The translations under genes and the position numbers were made by a program. Shown here one piece after another: positions 26,777 through 35,870 of a stretch of 64,000 bases of DNA. Each line of letters begins with the position of its first letter. Position 1 is the first letter of the stretch. The notes under the pieces are model-generated. The model was not told the origin of the DNA and made no database searches. It saw only the letters and a list, made by a program, of their open reading frames with translations. Origin of the DNA: Melastoma dodecandrum (Eukaryota; Streptophyta; Magnoliopsida; Myrtales; Melastomataceae); the NCBI GenBank assembly GCA_029817715.1, contig JARUPY010000474.1:1240001-1304000 (forward strand), in the 5' to 3' direction.

Positions 26777-27299
26777 CAGGAACCACCGGCTCAATCCTTT
26801 CCAAATCAAAATTGCAGCATCAACTTCAAGGACATCTGTCTCGTTGAACTCTACCGGCATTTCTCACCGGCAAAACACGAAGCAAAAAAAGCCGGGCGTC
26901 GTCCAAACATTGGACCCCATTTCCAGTCTCTCCACAAATTCAACAAGCAAGGAAGGTTTTTGTTTCCTACCTTTATGGGATGGCTGCAGGGGATCAGTTT
27001 CGGAACTGAATTCTTCCATTGGGGATTTGATCCGTAAACAAAATGTGGCAACTTGCCTACTGGGTTACAATGGTGTTACAGCAGGGAGAGACGGAAAGTT
27101 GTGTTTGACTCCTCAACAACAACAAATAAAACAAAACGCCCCTCTCTGCATATCTTGTATACAAATTACATGGAGTTCACAACTGTTGCAGGGATTCAAA
27201 CACCCACCCCATCACAACAGCATTATTCACACAGCATATGAATCGCGGAGGCCACACGATTTGCTTCCATTGGGCAGGGCCGTGTCCTTTTTTTTACCC

Positions 27300-27566
27300 T
27301 GTGAAGGCTCTCTTGGTTCTCTTCTGTTGGGTGACGTAGTACTGCTCTAGCGTCAGCCTCTTCTTTAGCTCGTCGTCGCTGGGGATAGTGGCCGGACGAG
27401 ACGACTCCGAGGATGCTGACGAGCCCATGGCATGGACGGCGAACCCCAACCCCCGTACGCACGGCCCTTGACGACAAGGAGGGAGAGAAGGGCAGGCGAT
27501 TGATAGGGTTGTTGTTGGGCAGCAGGACGGACTTGGTCAGAAACGGGGCATGGGACGAGGCCAGAG
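27300..27566 (-). pseudogene. Captured MsrB1-like first exon (methionine sulfoxide reductase B)
   Basis: On the minus strand, from an ATG near 27431, the frame reads MGSSASSESSRPATIP, then SDDELKKRLTLEQYYVTQQK and RAFTG, followed by a GTAAAA donor-like sequence. This resembles the end of the plastid transit peptide and the start of the domain in plant plastidial methionine-R-sulfoxide reductase B. Upstream, another frame reads LLPNNNPINRLPFSPSLSSR, which looks like transit-peptide sequence. The two frames do not join, so there is a frameshift near 27440. The catalytic exons (zinc CXXC pairs, catalytic Cys) are absent. It sits wholly inside the hAT element, as expected for transposon gene capture. 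Confidence 0.6.
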
Positions 27567-27824
27567 ACCAACAAAATTTAGGTCCCCGAGAGGGGAGAAC
27601 CGGAACCGTGTTGGGTAAAGTAAAATTTAGGATCGGGTTGGTTAAAATTTAGGAACCTAGAACTTCGGTAAAATTTAGGTTAGGTTCCAGGTTCTCCGGG
27701 TTGGTTCCGAAGGGAGAACCTGGAACCGCACTTGGTACCGCCGGTTTTCAAAAATTTAGAACCTAAAACATACCCAATCTATTCGAGAATCTGTACTGAC
27801 ACCAACCATATGGTACCGGTTCCG

Positions 27825-29030
27825 ACCGGTGATCGCAGAATTCGCACACCGCAAGTATACGGATCGCAACAAGTAATATAGATATGAGTAGAGTTATCGT
27901 TCCCACGAGGATAGCAATTAAAATCCTTTAGCATGCATAATTGCAATTTTTATGTAGCCAAGCAAATACGAAAAATTGAGTTTTTAAATCAGAAAACTAA
28001 ACTAGCAAGAAATAAATATCGAAAAGCAAAGAATCTGAATTCAATAGACGGAAAAGCCTAGGATCAAGTATCCCCTCATTGTTTCGTTAAACCCCTTCAC
28101 TCGTTTATCCCAAATTTATACTAATTCTGTTTACTAACCGGATTCTTATGTCCCTAAGTGCCTCTCCCGAGTTTACAAAGGATTATTCTAGACCACCATA
28201 AACCTATATCCCTATAGTGAATTACGAAGGCCAGAACACATTAAGATTCAATCCTTTATCGGCTACCTAGAAGTATATCTCCCGATACTACTTACTAGCT
28301 AATTCGCTCCCGCGATATTAACCAAGGCTATTTCGTTCCCGTTCTCTCCTAAAATTCCTCTCCCGAGTTTAAATTAGGATAAGAAATCAACAATCTGGTG
28401 ATCAGGCAAATTGCATGCATTAAGATCAAACGAAATAAATAAACATCCAAAGCACAAATTTGTTCTAAAACGAGTTCAGGAAATTCAACTACGCAATTCG
28501 GTTCAACATAATCCTAGCAAAGAAAGTTTAGCCGGACATTGTTTTCGAGACACAATTCAAATAAACGAAAAGCATCCTAAAACAATAAGCTAACTCCCTT
28601 CTTCTCCCTCTGGTCGAATCCTTCTCTTCGTCCCTCTGGTCGAATCCTTCTCTTCGTCCCTCTGGTCGAATCCTTCTCTTCGTCCGCCCTCCTCTAGTCG
28701 AAGGAACAAAGTCTTATTATAGTCCTAAAGAAATAAAACCTAGAGAATCTCTGAAAATCTGGATAAAATATTTTTTTTCTCTTCAATTAGTCCTCCTCCC
28801 ACGTGTCCTTCAAGTATTTCCCTTTGTCTAGAATCTTTGTAGATATGCCGAAATCTTCTTGTTTCCATTTTTATCTGAAATAAACCAACAATTCGGCAGT
28901 ATCCCAATTCTCGAGAATAATGTAAAATAACAAGAAATAATATGAAATAAGCGCAATATTTTACAAATCTAACAAATCCTATGTATGAAATTGACATAAA
29001 TAACTCTACTTTCATAGAGTTATCAACCGG
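27825..29030. mobile_element. Solo-LTR-like insertion nested in the hAT element
   Basis: Element 27830-29025 (1196 bp) starts TGAT, ends ATCA and is flanked by ACCGG at 27825-27829 and 29026-29030. A 5-bp duplication with TG..CA ends is typical of an LTR-retrotransposon insertion reduced to one LTR. It has no coding potential. It contains a 26-bp triplicate repeat at 28606-28683. Confidence 0.8.
28606..28683. repeat. 26-bp perfect tandem repeat, three copies
   Basis: CCCTCTGGTCGAATCCTTCT plus CTTCGT three times in a row; a diverged fourth half-copy follows. Confidence 0.95.
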
Positions 29031-29473
29031 TTCCCGGTTTTACTCGGAACTTATGCTCACCCCTACTAGGATCTGAATTTTATTTAGAGAGTGAGGTGAG
29101 ATAAGTTCTCTTCTGTGTGTGTTTGGAAGTTAAAAATAAAATAAAATAATATAAAGTTATAAATGAATTGATTAAAAAAAAATGTGTATGAACACGTATT
29201 GAAGGAATATCGAATAAGTATCAAATATCCAAGTATTCGAATGTAGAATGCATCACCCTTAATCTTATCATAAATTAATTGCTTTATATGAATACTTTGG
29301 GGATGATATTTCCAGCAAAAGTATAGGCGTACATGACCAAACATTTCATTCCTCAAACTACTAGTAGACGAAAGACATTAATTATTCGAGGTTTGTCTCA
29401 ACATTAAAGGTAATTACGCGAAAGGGTAGTGAGACAGACGGTCACCAAGGAGTGAACGTAGCATTCATTCCTC

Positions 29474-30895
29474 TTACGCGAAAACCTGCTTAAGTAACTT
29501 CTTTAAGTTCCTGACCGACGAGCCGGTCGGGCTAACCGCCTCCCCGGCATGCTGCCTCCACTCCATAGCTCGATGCTTCAACTGCTTGCCCTTTTCTTCT
29601 CCCAACACCTCCCTTACCGCTTTCTCTACATTGTCCCTCTTGACCTCGACCTCGATTTCCAGCCCAACCTTCCATTCCTCGCAGATGTACCTCGCATTCG
29701 TAAGTTGGTCCCCGAATGTGGGCCAGCATAACATTGGCACCCCGGCTGTCAGGCTCTCCACTACTGAGTTCCACCCACAGTGCGTTAAGAAACACCCGAC
29801 CGACCGATGGTTTAAGACCTCCTGCTGTGGGCACCATCCCGAGAGGAAGCCTCTGTCCTTCGTCTCCTCAGCAAAACCAGGTGGCAGGACCGCTGTCTCT
29901 CCTTTCACTAGGTCCGGGCGGAGGATCCAAAGAAATGGATGCTTGCTGTTGGCGAGCCCCATGGCAAACTCGACCAGCTGTTCATAGGTCAGGACTGCAA
30001 GGCTCCCAAAGTTCACGTAAAGCACAGACCCCGGCTCCTTCGAGTCGAGCCACTCGAGGCATTGCACGTGCTCCTCCCATAAGCTCCCACTGACGTGCTT
30101 TGAGGCTGATTTGACTCGTGGGATCTGCTCAAGAAGCAGATGAAGTGGGCCGATTGCGTAGACATTAGGAAGGATGAACGAAAGTGCATCTAGCACGACC
30201 TGCTCTAGCTCCTCAAAAGTGTTAATGATCGTCGCGTCCGCTTTACCCATTCGCTCAATCACGGCCATGTTAAAGCGAACGACGGTGTCGTCGTCCACCG
30301 TTTCCCCATAAAAGTCTGGCATATCGCACAGCCTCATGTTCTTCATTCCCGGGATCCAATCAATCGTTACCTCAGAGGGTGGAGGATTGATCATACCCCT
30401 CAAGGGTTTCGGATATTTCTCCAGGAACAACCGGTAATACTTCATGGCCATGACAGAACTGGCTGGCACGGGAAACAGATGAACGAGCGGAACGCTGAAC
30501 TTCTCGGCAGCCGGGCTGGCAATAAAGTTCATGAAGCCATCCGCGAGGACATGAGTGATGGGGGGAACATCCCCGTCCTCGGTCAGCTTCACCAGGAGGT
30601 CTAAGAAGGGTTGGACCATGTAAGTGCTACAGGAGTCACAGAGGGAGTGTCTAGACTGGGTGGCATCAGCGTCCGAGGTTGGGAGGCCGTCGCTTATCGA
30701 GACGAAGTGGAAATCGGGCGTCACATGGTCCTGAACGAGGCCTCCGGACTTTAGCATACGGCGGTGGTTGAAGTCGGTGTTGACGAAGGTGATGAAGAAG
30801 CCGGCATACCCGTGGAGGATGTTGGCGAGCTTTAGCATCGCCATGATGCGGCTTTGGACAGGGAGTGGGAGACACACCACATGATTCCTCCTCAT
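29474..30895 (-). CDS. UDP-glycosyltransferase, UGT85-like, single exon
   Basis: Family 1 glycosyltransferase of 473 residues, near the usual 480 of UGT85. It would transfer a sugar, normally glucose, from a UDP-sugar to a small molecule in the cytosol. The PSPG donor-binding box spans about residues 354-397: it begins WCPQQEVLNHRS, contains HCGWNS and ends in Q, which favours UDP-glucose. The N-terminal acceptor domain has FITFVNTDFNHRRML and an ADG motif with Asp119, the usual charge-relay residue. The N-terminal QGHI-type motif reads QSRI, so the catalytic histidine is Arg16 here. No stops or frameshifts occur. The minus strand has a CATAAATAG TATA-like sequence near 30980. It could be a recently inactivated or non-catalytic paralogue; the acceptor is unknown. 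Confidence 0.9.
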   Translation of the reverse strand: MRRNHVVCLPLPVQSRIMAMLKLANILHGYAGFFITFVNTDFNHRRMLKSGGLVQDHVTPDFHFVSISDGLPTSDADATQSRHSLCDSCSTYMVQPFLDLLVKLTEDGDVPPITHVLADGFMNFIASPAAEKFSVPLVHLFPVPASSVMAMKYYRLFLEKYPKPLRGMINPPPSEVTIDWIPGMKNMRLCDMPDFYGETVDDDTVVRFNMAVIERMGKADATIINTFEELEQVVLDALSFILPNVYAIGPLHLLLEQIPRVKSASKHVSGSLWEEHVQCLEWLDSKEPGSVLYVNFGSLAVLTYEQLVEFAMGLANSKHPFLWILRPDLVKGETAVLPPGFAEETKDRGFLSGWCPQQEVLNHRSVGCFLTHCGWNSVVESLTAGVPMLCWPTFGDQLTNARYICEEWKVGLEIEVEVKRDNVEKAVREVLGEEKGKQLKHRAMEWRQHAGEAVSPTGSSVRNLKKLLKQVFA

Positions 30896-30999
30896 CCCTT
30901 TCCCCTGCTTCCAATCTCGCTCTTTTTTTCTTTTTATGTTGCGATCTTACACGTTTTGTGTGTCCTTCCTTGGCTATTTATGAGAAAAAAAAAATATTA

Positions 31000-32470
31000 G
31001 TCTTTCTTTTAACAAAAAATACCAAAAAAAAAAAAGATCAAACAAATTTACAAATATCCCGATACATATATATATATATATTTTTTAATCACTAAACAAC
31101 AAAAGAAAGTTTGGTTAGACGAACTTTCATCTGACTAGGGAGGTTGTATTTTTTTTTTCAAATATATATGATGGAATAATAAGAAGCTGAAGCGTGTCAG
31201 ACTGGGACTAGTGGTGGGGGTCCGGAAATATCGATAGGATCAAAACTTTTACATCATCGATACCTTTTTTGAGATCGGTGCATTTTTCATATACCGCCTC
31301 CGCCGAATAACCCCAAGAAGCCCCCCCCCCACTCAATAATTGTAAACATACATACTTGATGAAGCACAGATGTCACATGCACCATTATTTAAAATATAGA
31401 GATAATTGAGACTCCATTTGGTTAAACATGACATAAATCTCGTTTCTCTCGTGTTCTTTCGAGATTAGACTGTTGATGCACTTTGACGGAAGTTCTTATT
31501 ATCAGATTATTATTTCTTATATGCACTCATACTTTCGATGAACATTTATAAATGATGACGGCGTTAACGTTACTTTAACCATAGCATTGAACAATTAGTT
31601 TGAGAAATGTGAACATTTCTTTCACAATTTTAGTACGCCTTCCAAACACGCAGATATTATTTAGGTGCCACAACTAAGTTATTATTGACACCATAAAACT
31701 TTCCCCCTTAGACAACCAGTGTGTTTGAAAGTTTCCCAATATCGACAACGAAATTAATGTAATAAATTAGAGGTAAAGTAAGTCCCTGCATATGGGGAAA
31801 GTGAGTATTACTCACCGTGGACTGAAAATCACATGGGGAAAGCATTTCGCATATAACTAGCATAGTGTGAAAACATTTCACATATGACTCACATAGAGTA
31901 ATGTGAAAGCCATTTCTTTCTTTGCGAATTACACTTGCTCACTATATCCTTGAAGAGTGTAGCAATGTCATTTGCAATACATTACCGGTTAAAATAAGTA
32001 TAGTGACTTTATAAAAATGTAACTAAGTGGGCAAGTTGATTACAATTTTGTGAGGTGAAGAGTTTTATGGTACTAGTTGTAGCGCGTTGAAAGCTATCAT
32101 CCATCCACATGATTTTGGACATGTCTATTTTTAATTAATTACGTTGACCCGACGGATAACACCCACCCCGATTGTCATTTTGTGTGACTTGCTGTGACAT
32201 TTCATTACATGCCTCTTTTGTTGAACTTATCTTATATATAGGATGTACACCAATCCACCTAAACGTTGTGAGAAAGAAGTCCTCCCCTCTCCCACTCGGG
32301 GAAGTTGAAGCAACATCTTTCTCTGTAAGATATGGTTCAATTTAGGGAATCTCATTTACACTATGTGTAGATCCCAAAATTGTATGCCCACTCTAGCGTG
32401 TCACACATACGTGAAGCAAATAGGAAAATAAGAAGTTCTAGTCATTGATATTTGAATTTGTTGCATTAAA
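31000..32470. other. Interval without a gene
   Basis: AT-rich, with a (TA)n tract near 31062-31081 and a poly-C run at about 31320. Around 31790-31920 the words CACATGGGGAAAG and ACATTTC(G/A)CATAT.ACT recur. No coding region is supported. Confidence 0.5.
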
Positions 32471-32475
32471 AAGAA

Positions 32476-32612
32476 GGCTTAATTATCAAATATGTCATCA
32501 ACTTTACTCGTTTTTTCCGATCTATCCTGAAGTTTAAACTGTATCTCTAGGTGGCCTGTACTTTCGACCTTTTTCAATTTTATCCTTTTTTTTCAGTCCC
32601 TAAGTTAACTTT
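32476..32612 (+). repeat. Left arm of inverted repeat flanking the pararetrovirus
   Basis: Starts GGCTTAATTATCAAATAT. It is colinear, at an estimated 60 percent identity by eye, with the minus strand of 41085-40955. Shared words in order: TATCAAATAT, TATCCT, GTTTA, TATCTCT, ACTTT, GACC, TTTTCAA, TATCC and AGTCCC. Confidence 0.6.
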
Positions 32613-32646
32613 TCTCAGACAATGAAAAACTTAATTCTTCTTAAGC

Positions 32647-32659
32647 GGCTCTGATACCA
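32647..32659 (-). other. Pararetroviral minus-strand primer binding site
   Basis: TGGTATCAGAGCC on the minus strand, complementary to the 3' end of plant initiator tRNA-Met. It marks map position 1 of caulimovirid genomes and lies at the downstream end of this integrated copy. Confidence 0.85.
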
Positions 32660-32681
32660 ATAAATCCTACAGGAATCGAAC

Positions 32682-32990
32682 TTAAGAAGAATTTCCCAAT
32701 TGTCTTTGTCGTCGGCGTTCTGCCAACCTCGAATACTCGTTTGAGTACTTCGAACTTGCCGCAAACCCAAGATTGGATTTACCTTCAAGGAAATACTCCT
32801 CGAATTCACTCTGCAAGAGAGTCAGCTCTTCCAATTTCTTAGAATAGCTTTCGACAAGCCCAGTCAGCTGCGTTATTTGAGCTGAAATGCTTGCCAGTCG
32901 ATCCACTACAGTGTTTAGTAGCCCTGTAGCAGAATCCTTGCCAACCCCGTGATCCAAATGGAGCAACTCTGGGTTAGGACAATCAGTCAT
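32682..32990 (-). CDS. Small leader ORF of the pararetrovirus (coiled coil)
   Basis: 102 residues from ATG at 32990, ending 20 nt before the primer site. The middle is a regular heptad-like helix (LLNTVVDRLASISAQITQLT and the following 25 residues), and the end is basic (LAERRRQRQL). Other caulimovirids have small ORFs around the primer site and small coiled-coil proteins that trimerise or bind virions; similarity here is structural only. An in-frame upstream ATG (33059) would add 23 residues. Confidence 0.45.
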   Translation of the reverse strand: MTDCPNPELLHLDHGVGKDSATGLLNTVVDRLASISAQITQLTGLVESYSKKLEELTLLQSEFEEYFLEGKSNLGFAASSKYSNEYSRLAERRRQRQLGNSS

Positions 32991-33149
32991 ACGAATGACT
33001 CGTGCACTTGCACTTCTCTCAGATTCTCTTTTTAAGAAAGAAAAGCATAAACAACACAAAAGATGTTTATCATACCTTAATCAATAGGATAGCTCAAAAG
33101 GTTCACCAAGCTTCCGCACTATGGGACTTCAAGAGTGAAGAATTCCTCA

Positions 33150-33475
33150 AATTTGGGGAATTGAGTGGAGAGGCTCTTCTGTGTCACACCGAATGCCCTT
33201 ACCTCGAGGGTCTTATATAGACACTCCTCATCCAAAGGTTTTGGCCCTTAGGCTTCAATCCTTCCAAGGTTCTGATCGAACGATCTGACCTTCCGTTAGT
33301 CTTAACCGGTTTTGGTTACTCTTGATTCCTTAAGGTATTTTTCGGATCATCTATTAATGTTCTCGGATGACGATCAAAGAATTTCTAACTCAGAGAGACG
33401 TGAGAGAACATTCTCTATTCAGATCGCCTCCCCAAATGAGGTAGAGGATTTGTGAATATATATACAAAAGAGCTG
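33150..33475 (-). promoter_or_regulatory. Putative pararetroviral promoter (two TATA boxes)
   Basis: Minus strand: one TATATATA lies near 33468-33458, followed by CCTCATTTGGGGAGG. A second, TCTATATAAGACCC, lies near 33221-33208. Either would start a transcript 400-800 nt upstream of the primer site, the usual spacing for a caulimovirid leader. The second is the better match to a plant TATA box. Confidence 0.5.
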
Positions 33476-33564
33476 GTGCCTATGCACTGTTTGCCAGCTC
33501 AAAAGTAAAAGGAATCTAAACTGTTACAACAGTTAGGGGGGTCCTAATGACCGACAAAAATGTC

Positions 33565-34437
33565 CTAGTCTAACTTTATACAATTGTCTTCTCCCGTCTG
33601 CATTGGTGCGCTGTCCTGGGAGATTCCTTCATTGTTGTTGGCGCTTGAAGTTTCGCCAACTCCTTCTCTTTCTGAGAGTCCCGGTGGGTCTTGAACCGCT
33701 TTAAGAATTTGTTGGGCTCTCTCATCATATTCGATCTGCTGATTTAGGGTCTTGTCGGTAAAATCAACAATCTTACTCCAAACCTCGAAGGTATCGGTTC
33801 GGAGGTGCAACTCAGAGTTCTCTCGCTTCCAGAAACTATCTAGAAGTTCGAGCATTCTCTGCCATCCTCGGTCTCCTGCTTGTTCATCTATGAGGCTTAG
33901 ATTTGACCGAAGAATCGTGACGGTAATTATACCATCACAGAGCACGTAGTATTCGTCCTTGCGGGCTAACACATGCTCCAACACATCCTTAAGGAACTCA
34001 ACTTTTCTGGCCTTCCGGACTGTCTTGTCCTTGTAGTATTTTCGCCATAAACCTCTCTGATCGAGGTCCTGTCGTTGAGGTTCCACCAGACGTCTACTCT
34101 CACAAGGGTGGATGTCCCATACTTGCAGATTTTGAAGTATCACCTTCCCATACTGCGGATGGTCTTCTTCCTCCCTTAACGTGCTAGTAATCAATGACGT
34201 GGCATACTTTGGTCCGTAGCCTAGGCATCCAAGTACGTACCTTACCAACATAGGCAGTGGTTCTATACACTCTGGTTCAGATCTGTCGATCTCCAGTATG
34301 TCTACGAACTCAGCATATACGTAAGGTGCCGCTACTCCCACCATGTCTGAATGAATTCTCAGAGATGGCCACTTCCCCGATATCCAATGTAGATACGGTT
34401 GAAGTACAGTGTTCTCCTCAAGCGAGGATTCACTCAT
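33565..34437 (-). CDS. Pararetroviral ORF of unknown function, last ORF before promoter
   Basis: 290 residues, open, starting ATG immediately after the triple stop of the upstream ORF and in another frame. Features visible: hydrophobic N-terminal half with GVAAPYVYAEFVDILEIDR and LGCLGYGPKYATSL, a basic middle (WRKYYKDKTVRKARKVEFL), and a Ser/Glu/Asn-rich tail ending NCIKLD. No family motif is recognised. The tight stop/ATG junction suggests translation by reinitiation, which caulimovirids achieve with a transactivator. Being undamaged while the polyprotein has several stops may be chance. Confidence 0.55.
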   Translation of the reverse strand: MSESSLEENTVLQPYLHWISGKWPSLRIHSDMVGVAAPYVYAEFVDILEIDRSEPECIEPLPMLVRYVLGCLGYGPKYATSLITSTLREEEDHPQYGKVILQNLQVWDIHPCESRRLVEPQRQDLDQRGLWRKYYKDKTVRKARKVEFLKDVLEHVLARKDEYYVLCDGIITVTILRSNLSLIDEQAGDRGWQRMLELLDSFWKRENSELHLRTDTFEVWSKIVDFTDKTLNQQIEYDERAQQILKAVQDPPGLSEREGVGETSSANNNEGISQDSAPMQTGEDNCIKLD

Positions 34438-34445
34438 GTCTACTA

Positions 34446-35153
34446 CTACCCTTGGGCTTCATAATCTTTGACTTCCCCCGGTATTATCGACATCGTTGTG
34501 GAGAATATCTGCTGTATCTCTTTTTCAACTCGGGACAGCTCCTCCTCACCTGAAGCCATAATCGATAGCTTATACTCCAGGTCTTTGATATACTCAATTG
34601 TCTTCTTTGCGAAAAACTCAATTTGGCGTTTGTCATGATGTTTGATGCCACCCATAAGTCCTCCACATACCACAGACGCATCCCAGCTTAGGGATTCATC
34701 CTCAAATGAATCTTGATCAAAAAACCAGGATCCTCCCAAATCCTCTTGGATTTTTCCAACATGGCCTTTGCCATCGTGACCTCTGTCACCGTGAACATTT
34801 TCACCAAACTCCTTGACCGAGTCTTTAACAGGAATTGCTTCCTCAAGGTTTTCTTTCTTTTCAAGATTTCCTTCCAATGCTGCGTAAGCACTTCCAAAGT
34901 CGAAGTATTGCTCACACTCCATTGCAGCCGCTTCCTCCGGTTCTGCCCTTGGTTCAGGGTCTACCACTTGAATTGGCTCGCCAATTAACGCCTTAAACTT
35001 AGCCTCCTCCTCAGCATACTGTGTTTCCATCTTATCTTTCTGTTCCTCCTTGCTTTGTAACAAAGCTTTGTAGGATCTCACAGCTTGATTAATGGAAATT
35101 TTCTGCTCTTTGGCTAAGTGGTTTCGGCAGTAATTAAACTGCTCCATGGTCAA
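34446..35153 (-). CDS. Pararetroviral ORF of unknown function (coiled-coil, acidic)
   Basis: 235 residues, in phase with the zinc-knuckle ORF and separated from it by one TAA. The N-terminus (EQFNYCRNHLAKEQKISINQ, then a charged SKEEQKDKMETQYAEEEAKF helix) looks like a coiled coil. The middle is acidic, and the end has EFFAKKTIEYIKDLEYKL followed by a Glu-rich segment. Its position after RNase H and before the promoter is that of the transactivator/inclusion-body protein in other caulimovirids, but I see no diagnostic motif for that protein. It ends with three consecutive TAG stops (34448-34440), with the next ATG only two bases further on. Confidence 0.55.
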   Translation of the reverse strand: MTMEQFNYCRNHLAKEQKISINQAVRSYKALLQSKEEQKDKMETQYAEEEAKFKALIGEPIQVVDPEPRAEPEEAAAMECEQYFDFGSAYAALEGNLEKKENLEEAIPVKDSVKEFGENVHGDRGHDGKGHVGKIQEDLGGSWFFDQDSFEDESLSWDASVVCGGLMGGIKHHDKRQIEFFAKKTIEYIKDLEYKLSIMASGEEELSRVEKEIQQIFSTTMSIIPGEVKDYEAQG

Positions 35154-35168
35154 AGGAGACCACCAAGG

Positions 35169-35870
35169 TTATTCAACATTTCCATCCTTCTTAGGACCAT
35201 CCTTTGCGGAATCATCCCTTTTGGGACCAGAAGACCCAAGCCTCTTGGCTTTTCTCTTCTTTCTGGCTTTCTCCTCTGACTCGGCTTTTGCCTTGTCTTT
35301 CAGATCTACCATTTTCACTTCTCCTCTAGAGCTTTCCTCCTTTGGATCTGTCATCTTCTCTTGAAGATCTTTCTTCACGTCTCTTCCAGAGTTGGTGTTA
35401 CCCATCTCCTTCAGATCCGTCTTCCCTTCCTGGGAAAATCTCGCTTTCCCCTTAGAATTGGCTTTTGCCTTTCCTTTGAGTTCAGTCATCCCCTTCTGGG
35501 AATTAACTTTCGCTTTTCCCTCAGATCTAGCCTCAGCTTCTTTAGGATTGGCCATCTCCTTCTGGAGATCTTGTTTCGCTTCACTCTTGGAGTCAGCTTT
35601 TGCTTTCTCCTTAAGTTCAGCCTTCCCCTTCTGGGAATCCGCAGTTTTCAGCTTCTTGGGACATTCGTAAGAACGATGTCCTAGTTGCTTGCACTGCCAG
35701 CAGAGAACTGCTGCCTTCGTTCCTGAAACGGAACCAGCATCACTATGCTCACCATCTCCCTTGTTAGGACATACCTTTCGGGAGTGTCCTTCCTTCTTGC
35801 ATCCCCAACATATCTTTCTCTTTGCAGCAGGATCCATCTGCAGAGTTTTTAGAAAGAGAGCTGTTTGCAA
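35169..35870 (-). pseudogene. Pararetroviral ORF with two zinc knuckles and Lys-rich repeats
   Basis: Overlaps the polyprotein 3' end by about 74-107 nt in another frame; the ATG at 35837 is a good alternative start to 35870. It contains two CX2CX4HX4C knuckles, CWGCKKEGHSRKVC and CWQCKQLGHRSYEC. About 150 residues of imperfect basic/acidic repeats follow (KGKAELKEKAKADSK, KGMTELKGKAKANSKGK, KKDLQEKMTDPKEE and similar), then a very basic patch RKKRKAKR that could bind nucleic acid or act as a nuclear signal. It ends at a TAA (35171-35169), and the next ORF continues in the same phase 15 nt later, so the two may once have been one protein. I do not know a named function; nucleic-acid binding is inferred. 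Confidence 0.7.

Larger units (their letters stand above)
26403..29073. mobile_element. Non-autonomous hAT element with 8-bp target duplication
   Basis: The element spans 26411-29065, starting TAGGGGTG and ending CACCCCTA. It is flanked by perfect CTAGGATC duplications at 26403-26410 and 29066-29073. An 8-bp duplication and (T/C)AGGGGTG ends are hallmarks of the hAT superfamily. Sub-terminal DNA is rich in CCGGTTC words in both orientations. No transposase is present. It contains a 30-bp triplicate repeat, a captured gene fragment and a nested LTR-like insertion. Without the nested insertion it would be about 1.45 kb. Confidence 0.88.

Noticed and set aside
29586..30093. Plus-strand frames opposite the UGT gene
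   Set aside because: Antisense shadows of a well-supported gene.
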